The translations under genes and the position numbers were made by a program. Below the pieces are notes generated by a model. It saw only the letters and a list, made by a program, of their open reading frames with translations, made no database searches and had not been told where the DNA came from. 64,000 nucleotides of DNA, from NCBI RefSeq assembly GCF_002280785.1, contig NZ_NCEQ01000006.1, forward strand, positions 186,001 to 250,000. The letters run 5' to 3'. Each line of letters starts with the position of its first letter. The stretch's first letter is position 1. This document shows, piece after piece, positions 37,639 to 48,433 of this stretch. This DNA is from Brevundimonas subvibrioides (GTDB lineage Bacteria > Pseudomonadota > Alphaproteobacteria > Caulobacterales > Caulobacteraceae).

Positions 37639-39444
37639 ATGCGTCACGCCTCCCTCCGCTCGATCCTCGTCGCCTTCACCGCCCTGACGGCGGCCCCCGC
37701 TTTCGCCCAGGAGGCGCCGCCGGTGGCCGACCCGGCCCCGCGGATTCAGGACGTCCTGCCCGAACCGCCGATCCCCGCTCCCATGATCGTGGTCGGCGAG
37801 AACGCGGACTCGCCCGCGCCGACCATCGAGGCCATTCCCCGCGTCTGGTCCCCCGCGCCGCGCGATGACCAGGGGCGCACCGCCTACGGCCTCTACCTCG
37901 CCGGCCGGTCCGCCCTCAGTCGCGGAGAGGCCGAGACGGGGTCCGCCTATCTGAGCGCTGTCGAAGCCCTGACGCCGGAACAGCCGGCCGTCCGCGACCA
38001 GGCTTTCACCGCCGCCCTCCTGGCCGGGGATCTGGACGTCGCGGCGCGGATCTCGCCCAGTTCCAACGCCACGCCTGCGGCGTTCAGCGAGGCCGGCGCC
38101 CTGGTCTCGGTGGTCCAGACCCTGGTGGCGGGCGAGGCTCGTGTGGCCAACGAGGCGCTCAAGACGCGTCCGGTCCTGGCGCCACACGCCCGCGCCGCCG
38201 CCCTGATCGGCCCTTGGGTCGCCGCCGCCGCCGGGGACTGGGACACGGCCCTGGCCGAACCCAACCCGACCGGCGACCCGATCACCGTCCTGTTCGGCCG
38301 CTCTCATCGCGCCCAGCTGCTGGAGAGCCGCCGTCGCTACGACGAAGCCGAGGCCGAACTCCAGGGTCTGGCCTTCGACGCCCGCGCCGCCCCCCTGTTC
38401 CGCGCCGCCTATGGCGAGTTCCTGGAGCGTCGCGGCAAACGCGCCGAGGCCCTGGCCTTCTACGATACGACCCTGGCCACCGGTTCTCAGGATCCCGCCA
38501 TCGTTTCCGCCAGGGCGCGTGTGGACGCGCGGGGCCGGCCCCCGGCGCTCCCCGACTATCGCGACGGCGCCGCCCGCGCCCTGGTCATCGCCGCCCGCCA
38601 GGCGTCCAGTGAGAACGCCAACGAGTTTGCGGTCGTCTATCTGCGCCTGTCGCTGAACCTGCAGTCCGAGCCGGGCAGCCTTTATCTGCTGGGTCAGACC
38701 CTGGCCAAGGCGAACCTGGACACGGCCTCGAGGGAGGCCCTGTCCCAGGTTCCGCGCAGCGACGCGCCCCTCTATGCGGGCGCCCAGGTCGCCATCGGCC
38801 TGAGCCTGGCCGGGGAACAGCGGCTGGACGAGGCTCTTGCCGCCTTCCAGGCGGCACGAGAGGCGAACCCGACCGATCCTGGCATCGCTTTTGTCACCGC
38901 AGGCCAGCTGCTGCAGCTGGAGCGGTACGACGAGGCCCTGGCCCTGTTGAACGGCCCGCTGCTGGATACGGAGAACCAGGGCGCCAACGTCCGCTTCATG
39001 CGCGGCGCCGCCTATGAATCCCTCGGCCGGATCCCCGAGGCGGAGGCGCAGTTGTGGGCGGCCTTGCAGCAAGAGCCGAACGAGCCGTCCTATCTGAACT
39101 ACCTCGGCTACCTCTGGGTCGACAGCGGCACGCGGGTCGCGGAGGGCGCCGAGATGATCGCCCGCGCCCATGCCGCCGACCCTGACGACGGCAATATCCA
39201 GGACAGCCTCGGCTGGGCCCAGTATCGCCAGGGCCAGTTCGACACCGCCGTCGAGACCCTCGAGCAGGCCGTCGCCAAGGAGCCCGCCAACGCCGAGATC
39301 AACGACCACCTCGGCGACGCCTACTGGCAGGTCGGGCGTCGGCGCGAGGCGGGCTTCCAGTGGAACCGCGTCCTGACCCTGGACCCCGATGACGAACGTC
39401 GCGCCGAGGTGGAGCGCAAGCTGACCGAGGGGCTGGAGCTCTGA
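37639..39444 (+). CDS. Exported tetratricopeptide-repeat protein
   Basis: 601 aa from ATG 37639, the start of a signal peptide (MRHASLRSILVAFTALTAAPAFAQ). Several TPR units are seen, for example ALAAFQAAREANPTDPGIAF, AEAQLWAALQQEPNEPSYL and AVETLEQAVAKEPANAEIN (DHLGDAYWQVGRRREA follows). Periplasmic protein-interaction scaffold. Its TGA overlaps the CTG start of ispE; this TPR-ispE order recurs in alphaproteobacteria. Confidence 0.88.
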   Translation: MRHASLRSILVAFTALTAAPAFAQEAPPVADPAPRIQDVLPEPPIPAPMIVVGENADSPAPTIEAIPRVWSPAPRDDQGRTAYGLYLAGRSALSRGEAETGSAYLSAVEALTPEQPAVRDQAFTAALLAGDLDVAARISPSSNATPAAFSEAGALVSVVQTLVAGEARVANEALKTRPVLAPHARAAALIGPWVAAAAGDWDTALAEPNPTGDPITVLFGRSHRAQLLESRRRYDEAEAELQGLAFDARAAPLFRAAYGEFLERRGKRAEALAFYDTTLATGSQDPAIVSARARVDARGRPPALPDYRDGAARALVIAARQASSENANEFAVVYLRLSLNLQSEPGSLYLLGQTLAKANLDTASREALSQVPRSDAPLYAGAQVAIGLSLAGEQRLDEALAAFQAAREANPTDPGIAFVTAGQLLQLERYDEALALLNGPLLDTENQGANVRFMRGAAYESLGRIPEAEAQLWAALQQEPNEPSYLNYLGYLWVDSGTRVAEGAEMIARAHAADPDDGNIQDSLGWAQYRQGQFDTAVETLEQAVAKEPANAEINDHLGDAYWQVGRRREAGFQWNRVLTLDPDDERRAEVERKLTEGLEL

Positions 39445-40343
39445 CCACGCCCTGGCCCGACACGCTGTCGGCGCTCGCTCCGGCAAAGGTCAATCTGTTC
39501 CTCCATGTCGCCGCGCCCGGCGCCGACGGCTACCATCCCCTGTCCAGCCTTGTGGCCTTCGCCGACGTCGGCGACCGGGTCTGGGTGACCCACGCGGATC
39601 GCCTGTCCCTGACGGTCACCGGTCCGTTCGCGGACGCCCTGGCGGGCGACGACGACAACCTGATCCTGCGGGTCATGCGCGAACTGGGACATGTGGCGGG
39701 CATCGGCGAGCCGTCTCTGGCCATCACCCTGGAGAAAAGCCTTCCGATCGCGGCCGGACTGGGCGGAGGATCCTCCGACGCCGGCAGCGCCTTGAGGCTG
39801 GCTGTCAGAGCTCTGGGCCTCGACCTGACCGAGGTCGAGCTGGCGCGCATCTCGCGCGTCGTCGGCGCGGATGGTCCCATGTGCCTCAGCGCAAGATCGG
39901 CCTGGGCGGAAGACATCGGCGACCGGCTGACCTTCGAGCCCGCGCTTCCGCCGCTGCACGCGGTTCTCGCCAATCCCGGCCGGCCGTCCCCGACCGGGGC
40001 GGTCTACCGCGCCTATGACGCCGGAGCGACGAGGTCCGCTGACCGTCCCGCCCCACCGAAGGACTGGTCGCCCGCAACCGTGATCGACTGGCTGGCCTGT
40101 CAGCGAAACGACCTTCAGTCGCCCGCCGTGTCCCTTGAGCCCGAAATCGGCGCGGCCCTGTCCGCCATGGCCGCGACCGGCGCCCGCCTGACCCGGATGT
40201 CGGGATCGGGCGCGACCGTTTTCGGCCTGTTCGATGACGGCGAGAGCGCCACGCGCGCCGCAGCCAACCTGTGCAGCAACCACGGCGATTGGTGGGTGGA
40301 GGCGACGGTGTTGGGCGATGATGCGGCGAAACCTGCACAATAA
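39441..40343 (+). CDS. ispE: 4-diphosphocytidyl-2-C-methyl-D-erythritol kinase
   Basis: GHMP kinase of the MEP isoprenoid pathway, 300 aa from CTG 39441. The N-terminal motif ALAPAKVNLFLHV is needed for substrate binding and lies upstream of every ATG/GTG/TTG in this frame: the first usable one, GTG 39552, comes after it. The last upstream stop is at 39390. The ATP motif LPIAAGLGGGSSDAGSALR and C-terminal MSGSGATVFGLF are intact. Start overlaps the TPR stop as CTGA. Confidence 0.9.
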   Translation: MTTPWPDTLSALAPAKVNLFLHVAAPGADGYHPLSSLVAFADVGDRVWVTHADRLSLTVTGPFADALAGDDDNLILRVMRELGHVAGIGEPSLAITLEKSLPIAAGLGGGSSDAGSALRLAVRALGLDLTEVELARISRVVGADGPMCLSARSAWAEDIGDRLTFEPALPPLHAVLANPGRPSPTGAVYRAYDAGATRSADRPAPPKDWSPATVIDWLACQRNDLQSPAVSLEPEIGAALSAMAATGARLTRMSGSGATVFGLFDDGESATRAAANLCSNHGDWWVEATVLGDDAAKPAQ

Positions 40344-40542
40344 GGCAAAGTAACGGCAGTACCGTCACTGTCGCCCGGAGATGGTCGTGAGATCGCCCGA
40401 AGTTTTGACTTGGCCCCATAAATAGCAACACGATGTGGAACCTGAGCCAAGTGCGAGGCTTTTACTGGCTTCGTAACACTGAGCTGCGGGCCGCGAGCGT
40501 ATTCTCCCCGGCGGCCTCTGCAGCCTTGAAAAGGATACTGTC

Positions 40543-41328
40543 ATGCTTCGCACTCGTCTTCTGACCGCGACCGCCGCGGTGGCCCTGTTCGCCGCCGGTT
40601 CCGCCTTCGCCCAGACCGCGCCGATGGCGCCGGCTGGCCCTGCCGCCACCCCGCCCGTCGCCGCTGAAGAGCCGATCGAGGCGCCGGCCGCCGCTGCGGC
40701 CCAGCCCGCGACGAGCGCCGCCGCTCCGACGCAGACTGCCGCTGTCGTGGAAAACAATGTGGTGGATGTGCTGCGCGCCAACGGCCAGTTCACGACCCTG
40801 CTGGCCGCGCTCGACGCCGCCCAGCTGACCGAGACCCTCAGCACACAGGCGGCGATCTCGATCTTCGCCCCGACCGACGCGGCCTTCGCCGCCCTGCCTG
40901 AAGCCGACCGCACGCGTCTGATGGACCCCGCCAACGTCAACGAGCTGCGCCAGGTGCTGCTGTACCATGTGGTCGTGGCTGACGTGAACTCGAGCCAGAT
41001 CGAGGGCGCCAGGGGCGGCGTCCAGACCGCCGCCACCACCGAGGTGCAGCTGGACGGCACCGGCGACGCCATCAAGGTCGACAACGCCACGGTGACCACG
41101 GCGGACATCGATGCCGGCAACGGCGCCGTCTTCATCATCGACCGCGTGCTGAACCCGGCCGACTCCCTGGTCGCGACCGGCGACGCCGAGGCGACGGCGC
41201 CGGTTGCCGCTCCCGCCGCTGAGGACGCGGACGCGGCGACCCCGCCGGCTGACGACACCGTCGACGAGGTGACGCCGCCCGTCGCCACGACGACCACGCC
41301 GACCCCGGCTCCGCGTCCGCAGTCGTAA
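40543..41328 (+). CDS. Secreted fasciclin (FAS1) domain protein with Ala/Pro tails
   Basis: 261 aa. Signal peptide ends at AFAQ (residue 23). A Pro/Ala linker leads to one FAS1 domain (about 65-205) with FTTLLAALDAAQLTETLS, ISIFAPTDAAFAALP, LRQVLLYHVVVADV and AVFIIDRVLNP. The C-terminal 60 residues are Ala/Thr/Pro/Asp-rich low complexity. No lipobox, unlike the FAS1 protein at 28.3 kb. A strong terminator follows. Confidence 0.92.
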   Translation: MLRTRLLTATAAVALFAAGSAFAQTAPMAPAGPAATPPVAAEEPIEAPAAAAAQPATSAAAPTQTAAVVENNVVDVLRANGQFTTLLAALDAAQLTETLSTQAAISIFAPTDAAFAALPEADRTRLMDPANVNELRQVLLYHVVVADVNSSQIEGARGGVQTAATTEVQLDGTGDAIKVDNATVTTADIDAGNGAVFIIDRVLNPADSLVATGDAEATAPVAAPAAEDADAATPPADDTVDEVTPPVATTTTPTPAPRPQS

Positions 41329-41353
41329 TCTCTTTCCGGGTTGGTTGAGTTGG

Positions 41354-41390
41354 AAGGCGGCAGACTCTAGGGTCCGCCGCCTTTCTCCTT
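41354..41390 (+). terminator. Rho-independent terminator after the secreted FAS1 gene
   Basis: AAGGCGGC (41354-41361) and GCCGCCTT (41376-41383) form an 8-bp stem with a 14-nt loop, followed by TCTCCTT. Located 26 bp after the stop. Confidence 0.75.
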
Positions 41391-41408
41391 GCCCAAAAAG
41401 ACTCCCCC

Positions 41409-42302
41409 GTGGCCGCACCGACTGAACCGCTCGCCTTCCAGGACCTGATCCTGACCCTGCAGAAATATTGGGGCGATCGCGGCTGCGCGATCCTGCAGCC
41501 CTATGACGAACAGGTCGGCGCCGGCACCCTGCACCCCGCCACGGTCCTGCGCGCCCTCGGCCCGCGCCCGTGGAAGGCCGCCTATGTCCAGCCCAGCCGC
41601 CGCCCCGGCGACGGCCGCTATGGCGAGAACCCCAACCGGCTCCAGCACTATTACCAGTTCCAGGTCATCCTGAAGCCGAACCCCGACGACCTGCAGGACC
41701 TCTATCTGGGCTCGCTGCGGGCCATCGGCATCGATCCCAAACTGCACGACATCCGTTTCGTCGAGGACGACTGGGAGAACCCCACCGTGGGCGCCTGGGG
41801 CCTGGGCTGGGAGGTCTGGTGCGACGGCATGGAGGTGACCCAGTTCACCTATTTCCAGGGCGTCGGCGGCATCGAGGTCGACATCGTCTCGGGAGAGCTG
41901 ACCTACGGGCTGGAGCGTCTGGCCATGTATGTCCAGGGCGTCGACAACGTCTATGATCTGAAGTTCACCAAGGAGGGCCTGACCTATGGCGAGGTCTTCC
42001 TCGAGAACGAGCGTCAGCAGAGTGAAGCCAACTTCCACGGCTATGACGTCGAGGGGCTGAAGCGCCGGTTCGAGGATATGGAGGCGGAATCGACCCGCCT
42101 GCTGGCCATGACCGGGCCCCAGGGCCAGCAGCTGGTCCTGCCCGCCTACGACCAGGTGCTGAAGGCCTCCCACCTGTTCAACCTGATGGACGCCCGCGGC
42201 GCCATCGCCGTCGCCGAACGCCAGAGCTACATCGGCCGCATCCGCGACCTGTGTAAGGCCTGTGCGCTGGCTTACGTCGAACAGGAAAGGGCGCAGGTAT
42301 GA
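41409..42302 (+). CDS. glyQ: Glycyl-tRNA synthetase, alpha subunit
   Basis: Catalytic subunit of the alpha2beta2 GlyRS, 297 aa, GTG start. Class-II motifs in [43 protein letters not shown] and [22 protein letters not shown]. Full length. A 147-bp palindromic repeat separates it from glyS. Confidence 0.98.
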   Translation: MAAPTEPLAFQDLILTLQKYWGDRGCAILQPYDEQVGAGTLHPATVLRALGPRPWKAAYVQPSRRPGDGRYGENPNRLQHYYQFQVILKPNPDDLQDLYLGSLRAIGIDPKLHDIRFVEDDWENPTVGAWGLGWEVWCDGMEVTQFTYFQGVGGIEVDIVSGELTYGLERLAMYVQGVDNVYDLKFTKEGLTYGEVFLENERQQSEANFHGYDVEGLKRRFEDMEAESTRLLAMTGPQGQQLVLPAYDQVLKASHLFNLMDARGAIAVAERQSYIGRIRDLCKACALAYVEQERAQV

Positions 42303-42323
42303 CCGCTTCCTCCATGGGGTGCG

Positions 42324-42470
42324 AAGAACCCCTCCGTCTCTCCGCTTCGCTCCGAGCCACCTCCCCATGCTTCGCACAGGGAGGAGACAGCGCCACGCGT
42401 CTCCTCCCTGTCGCCGCTTGGCGATGGGGAGGGGGACCGCCCGCCGCTTGGCGGGGGGTGGAGGGGTTCT
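42324..42470. repeat. Family C palindromic repeat between glyQ and glyS
   Basis: Begins AAGAACCCCTCCGTC and ends GGTGGAGGGGTTCTT, so the ends are inverted. Inside, CACCTCCCCATGC and CAGGGAGGAGAC are mirrored by GTCTCCTCCCTG and GATGGGGAGGGGG. Beyond the right end the sequence TGCCGCGCAC matches the flank of the DUF559 copy at 44946, suggesting that this copy once adjoined the same gene. Confidence 0.85.
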
Positions 42471-42516
42471 TTGCCGCGCACACCGTCGGCTTCCGTCCTG
42501 GCTCTAGCGAAACCTG

Positions 42517-44802
42517 ATGCCCCAACTCCTCCTCGAACTGTTCTCGGAAGAGATCCCCGCCCGCATGCAGTCGGGCGCCGCGCGCGACCTCGAACGTATG
42601 GCGACCGACCGGCTCAAGGCCGCCGGGCTGACGTATGACACCCTGACCACCTACGCCGGCCCGCGCCGGCTGACCCTGGTGGTCGAGGGCCTGCCGGCCG
42701 CCACGCCCGAGCGCAGCGAGGAGGTGCGCGGGCCGCGGGCCTCGGCGCCGGAACAGGCGCTGGAGGGCTTCCTGCGCAAGACCGAACTGACCCGCGCCGA
42801 CCTGACCGAGCGGGACGGCTTCTTCTACGGACTCATCCGTGAGCCGGGCCAGAAGACGACGGATCTTGTCGCCGACATGGTCGAACAGATCGTTCGCGCC
42901 TTCCCCTGGCCCAAGTCGATGCGCTGGGGCGACGGCACGCTGCGCTGGGTCCGGCCGCTGAAGCGGATCCTCGCGGTGTTCGACGGCCGGGTGGTTCCGT
43001 TCGAGATCGACGACATGCCGGCCGAAGCCGTCACTGAGGGCCACCGCTTCATGGGGGCGGGCAAGCCGTTCGCGGTCCATGATTTCGCCGACTACCGCGC
43101 CAAACTCGAACAGCATTTCGTCCTGCTCGACGTCGCCGACCGCAAGCTGAAGATCCTCGAGGGCGCCCGCGCCGCCTGCCATGCGCGCGGTCTGGAGCTG
43201 GTCGACGACGACGGCCTGCTGGACGAGGTCGCCGGTCTGGCCGAATGGCCGACGCCGATCCTGGGCGACATGGACCCGCAATTCCTCGACCTGCCGCCCG
43301 AGGTGGTGCGTCTGTCGATGAAGGTGCACCAGAAGTATTTTGCGGTGCGGCGGCCCCCCTCGAACCCTGCTTCGCAGGCTTCGGTCCCCCCGGAGGGGGG
43401 ACATTCCCGCGATCAATCTCCCCCCTCCGGGGGGAGTACCCGCGAAGCGGGGGAGGGGGGCTTGGCCCCCAACTTCCTCGTCGTCGCCAATGTCGAGGCC
43501 TCGGACGGCGGCGTGGCGCTTGCCGCCGGCAACAGCCGCGTGCTCTCCGCCCGCCTGAACGACGCCCGCTTCTTCTGGGACGAGGACAGGAAGGTCGGCT
43601 TCGACGCCTGGCTGTCGAAACTGAGCGGCGTCACCTTCCACGCCAAGCTGGGCACCCTGGCCGAACGGACGATGCGCATCGCCGCCCTGGCCCGCGAGAT
43701 CGCGCTGCTGGTCGGGGCCGACCCCGATCAGGCCGAACGCGCCGCCCGCCTCGCCAAGGCCGATCTCGCGTCTGGCATGGTCGGCGAGTTCCCGGAGCTT
43801 CAGGGCGTCATGGGCGGCTACTACGCCCGCGCCTTCGGCGAGCCCGACGCCATCGCCGACGCCATCCGCGACCACTACAAGCCGCAGGGTCCGGCGGACT
43901 CGGTCCCGACCGCGCCCCTGACGGTCGCCGTCGCCCTGGCCGACAAGCTCGACACGCTGGTCGGCTTCTTCGCCATCAACGAAAAGCCGACGGGATCGAA
44001 AGACCCGTTCGCGCTGCGGCGGGCGGCGCTGGGCGTGATCCGGCTGGTGTTGGCTAGCGGCAAGCCAATCGATCTAGAGCGGATCATCTACGAACAACTT
44101 GCTGACCGCTGGCTTGCCGACAGGAACATCGAACGCTCGCAGGTCAAAGAACTCGCCGACGTACTGCGAAACGCCGGAGCGCATGAGGAGTATGTGCTCG
44201 GGGTGTCTGAAGGGGTTTCAGCCAAGGTCGAAAACTTCGAGATCTCGATGGTGGACATGCTCCGCCAGTCGCAGATCCAGACTGACCTCCTCGCCTTCTT
44301 CGCCGACCGCCTGAAGGTCCTCCTGCGCGACCAGGGCAAGCGCCACGACCTCGTCGACGCCGTCTTCGCTCTCGGCGACGACGACCTCGTGCGCATCGTG
44401 CGGCGGGTGGAGGCGCTGGACGCCTTCCTGGCGACCGACGACGGCGCGAACCTGTTGGCCGGCTACAAGCGCGCCTCCAACATCCTCAAGGCCGAGGAGA
44501 AGAAGGGCCCCGTCCCGACCGGCATGGTCCAGACCGGCCTGCCCAACCAGCCCGCCGCCGAGACGACGCTGGCCATGGCCACGGCCGCCGCCGCGACCGC
44601 TGTGGACACGGCCCTGGACGCCGAGGACTTCGCCGCCGCCATGACGGCCCTGGCCGCCCTGCGCAGCCCGGTGGACGCCTTCTTCACCGACGTGATGGTC
44701 AACTCCGACGTGGCCGCCGAGCGCGACAACCGCCTGAAACTGCTGGGCCAGGTCCGCACCGTCATGGGCAAGGTCGCCGACTTCGGACAGGTGGCGGGGT
44801 AG
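42517..44802 (+). CDS. glyS: Glycyl-tRNA synthetase, beta subunit, with an in-frame repeat insertion
   Basis: tRNA-binding subunit of the tetrameric GlyRS; 761 aa, slightly long. Family sequence from LLLELFSEEIPARM to the C-terminal anticodon region with FFTDVMVNSDVAAERDNRLKLL is intact. Between KYFAVR and LAPNFLVVANV (about residues 280-316) lie 37 residues rich in Pro, Ser and Gly where relatives have about 7; this is an inserted palindromic repeat read in frame. The segment around 44041-44290 uses more A/T-ending codons than the rest. Presumably functional because the frame is open and the gene essential. Confidence 0.95.
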   Translation: MPQLLLELFSEEIPARMQSGAARDLERMATDRLKAAGLTYDTLTTYAGPRRLTLVVEGLPAATPERSEEVRGPRASAPEQALEGFLRKTELTRADLTERDGFFYGLIREPGQKTTDLVADMVEQIVRAFPWPKSMRWGDGTLRWVRPLKRILAVFDGRVVPFEIDDMPAEAVTEGHRFMGAGKPFAVHDFADYRAKLEQHFVLLDVADRKLKILEGARAACHARGLELVDDDGLLDEVAGLAEWPTPILGDMDPQFLDLPPEVVRLSMKVHQKYFAVRRPPSNPASQASVPPEGGHSRDQSPPSGGSTREAGEGGLAPNFLVVANVEASDGGVALAAGNSRVLSARLNDARFFWDEDRKVGFDAWLSKLSGVTFHAKLGTLAERTMRIAALAREIALLVGADPDQAERAARLAKADLASGMVGEFPELQGVMGGYYARAFGEPDAIADAIRDHYKPQGPADSVPTAPLTVAVALADKLDTLVGFFAINEKPTGSKDPFALRRAALGVIRLVLASGKPIDLERIIYEQLADRWLADRNIERSQVKELADVLRNAGAHEEYVLGVSEGVSAKVENFEISMVDMLRQSQIQTDLLAFFADRLKVLLRDQGKRHDLVDAVFALGDDDLVRIVRRVEALDAFLATDDGANLLAGYKRASNILKAEEKKGPVPTGMVQTGLPNQPAAETTLAMATAAAATAVDTALDAEDFAAAMTALAALRSPVDAFFTDVMVNSDVAAERDNRLKLLGQVRTVMGKVADFGQVAG
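43354..43460. repeat. Palindromic element inserted inside the glyS coding frame
   Basis: 107 bp from CCCCCCTC to GAGGGGGG, whose ends are inverted. Internal arms: GTCCCCCCGGAGGGGGGAC and CCCCCCTCCGGGGGG are separate hairpins, and CTGCTTCGCAG is another. The overall style matches the intergenic palindromes of this window. It adds about 30 residues to GlyS without breaking the frame. Confidence 0.85.
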
Positions 44803-44805
44803 GGG

Positions 44806-44945
44806 AAAGAACCCCTCCGTCTCTCCGCTTCGCTCCGAGCCACCTCCCCATGCTGCGCACGGGGAGGAGACGGATGTGTCCGCGTCTCCTCCCCGTCGCC
44901 GCTTGGCGATGGGGAGGGGGACCGCGAAGCGGTGGAGGGGTTCTT
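44806..44945. repeat. Family C palindromic repeat, left of the DUF559 gene
   Basis: From AAAGAACCCCTCCGTC to GGTGGAGGGGTTCTT, 140 bp, starting 3 bp after the glyS stop. The arms CACCTCCCCATGCTGCGCACGG and its mirrored half lead to a central GGATGTGTCC loop. Its last two bases form part of the stop codon of the DUF559 gene. Confidence 0.9.
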
Positions 44946-45303
44946 AGCCGCGCACGCGCTCTTCGGCATTGGTCCTGATCCAGGTCAGGATGCCGTCGAG
45001 GTTGGTTCGCACGTCCTCAGCCGCGATCCTGAGGACGCCGATGTCCTGTGTCGCCAGCCATTCCGTACGACGCGCATCGTGTTCCGATCGTACGGGATCG
45101 CCATGCTGCTGGCCGTCCACCTCGACCGCCAGCCGTGCCTCCGGGCAGTAGAAGTCGAGCACGTAGGGGCCGACGGGGTGCTGGCGTCGGAACTTCAGTC
45201 CGCCCAGCTGTTTCGCTCGCAGGCACACCCACAGCCGCGCTTCCGGCGGCGTCAGGGCTCGGCGCAGAACCCTCGCCCTGCTGATCGCGCCTTGCGTCGG
45301 CAA
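44944..45303 (-). CDS. DUF559 (Vsr-like endonuclease fold) protein
   Basis: 119 aa. DUF559 markers: RALTPPEARLWVCLRAKQLGG, KFRRQHPVGPYVLDFYCPEA and LAVEVDGQQHGD, which carry the acidic and lysine/arginine residues of the PD-(D/E)xK fold related to Vsr mismatch endonucleases. The start is TTG (45303-45301), with GGAGGGG 4 nt upstream provided by the repeat on that side. The gene fits exactly between two copies of the family C palindrome. DNA nicking is plausible from the fold but untested. Confidence 0.85.
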   Translation of the reverse strand: MPTQGAISRARVLRRALTPPEARLWVCLRAKQLGGLKFRRQHPVGPYVLDFYCPEARLAVEVDGQQHGDPVRSEHDARRTEWLATQDIGVLRIAAEDVRTNLDGILTWIRTNAEERVRG

Positions 45304-45440
45304 AGAACCCCTCCGTCAGCTCGCGAAGAGCTCGCTGCCACCTCCCCATGCTGCGCACGGGGAGGAGACAGGTGTCCAGTCTCCTCCCCGTCGCCGCTTG
45401 GCGATGGGGAGGGGGACCGCGAAGCGGTGGAGGGGGGCTT
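45302..45440. repeat. Family C palindromic repeat, right of the DUF559 gene
   Basis: Same orientation as the left copy: begins AAAGAACCCCTCCGTC and ends near GGTGGAGGGGGG. Shares the core CCACCTCCCCATGCTGCG with the left copy but differs in the loop (CAGGTGTCCAG). Supplies the Shine-Dalgarno and first bases of the start codon of the DUF559 gene. Confidence 0.9.
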
Positions 45441-45572
45441 CCTTCCGGAACTCTCCGCCCCATCACCCTTTGTTACAGCCCGGCCTCGCCTTCGCGTCCG
45501 CAGCATTGTAGTCAAGGCCGCACGCGAGCGGGGTCAACCCGCCGGTCACGACACGACTTCAAAGGACTACCG

Positions 45573-48263
<2,691 letters not shown>

Positions 48264-48264
48264 A

Positions 48265-48433
48265 CGCTTCCTTCTCCCCTTGCGGGAGAAGGTGGCCGAG
48301 CGCAGCGAGGTCGGATGAGGGGTCACTCCGACACTGGAGGTCTGAGTTGCCAAATCCCATCCCGACCGTCCGTGTGACCCCTCATCCGTCAGCCTTCGGC
48401 TGCCACCTTCTCCCGCAAGGGGAGAAGGAAGCG
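48265..48433. repeat. Long inverted repeat between ppdK and the PanE-like gene
   Basis: Left arm 48265-48326 begins CGCTTCCTTCTCCCCTTGCG; right arm 48374-48433 is nearly its mirror image and ends in CAAGGGGAGAAGGAAGCG. Each arm has its own hairpin (CTTCTCCCCTTGCGGGAGAAG). The last base of the right arm is the first base of the next gene's GTG. Confidence 0.9.

Noticed and set aside
35599..39486. A minus-strand open frame of nearly 1300 codons opposite ETF-QO and the TPR gene
   Set aside because: It is antisense to two clear genes and has the Gly/Arg/Val-rich composition of a GC-rich shadow frame; no domain is recognisable.
40437..40460. GGAAC upstream of the secreted FAS1 gene as an EcfG/SigT promoter
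   Set aside because: A -35-like GGAACC is present but no CGTT-type -10 occurs at 16-17 bp.
44806..45440. Repeated palindromes as a CRISPR array
   Set aside because: Copies are about 140 bp, few, palindromic over their full length and not separated by uniform short spacers; no cas genes.
45348..45572. A 75-residue N-terminal extension of PPDK
   Set aside because: It translates the palindromic repeat and lacks family sequence; the conserved N-terminus starts at 45573.
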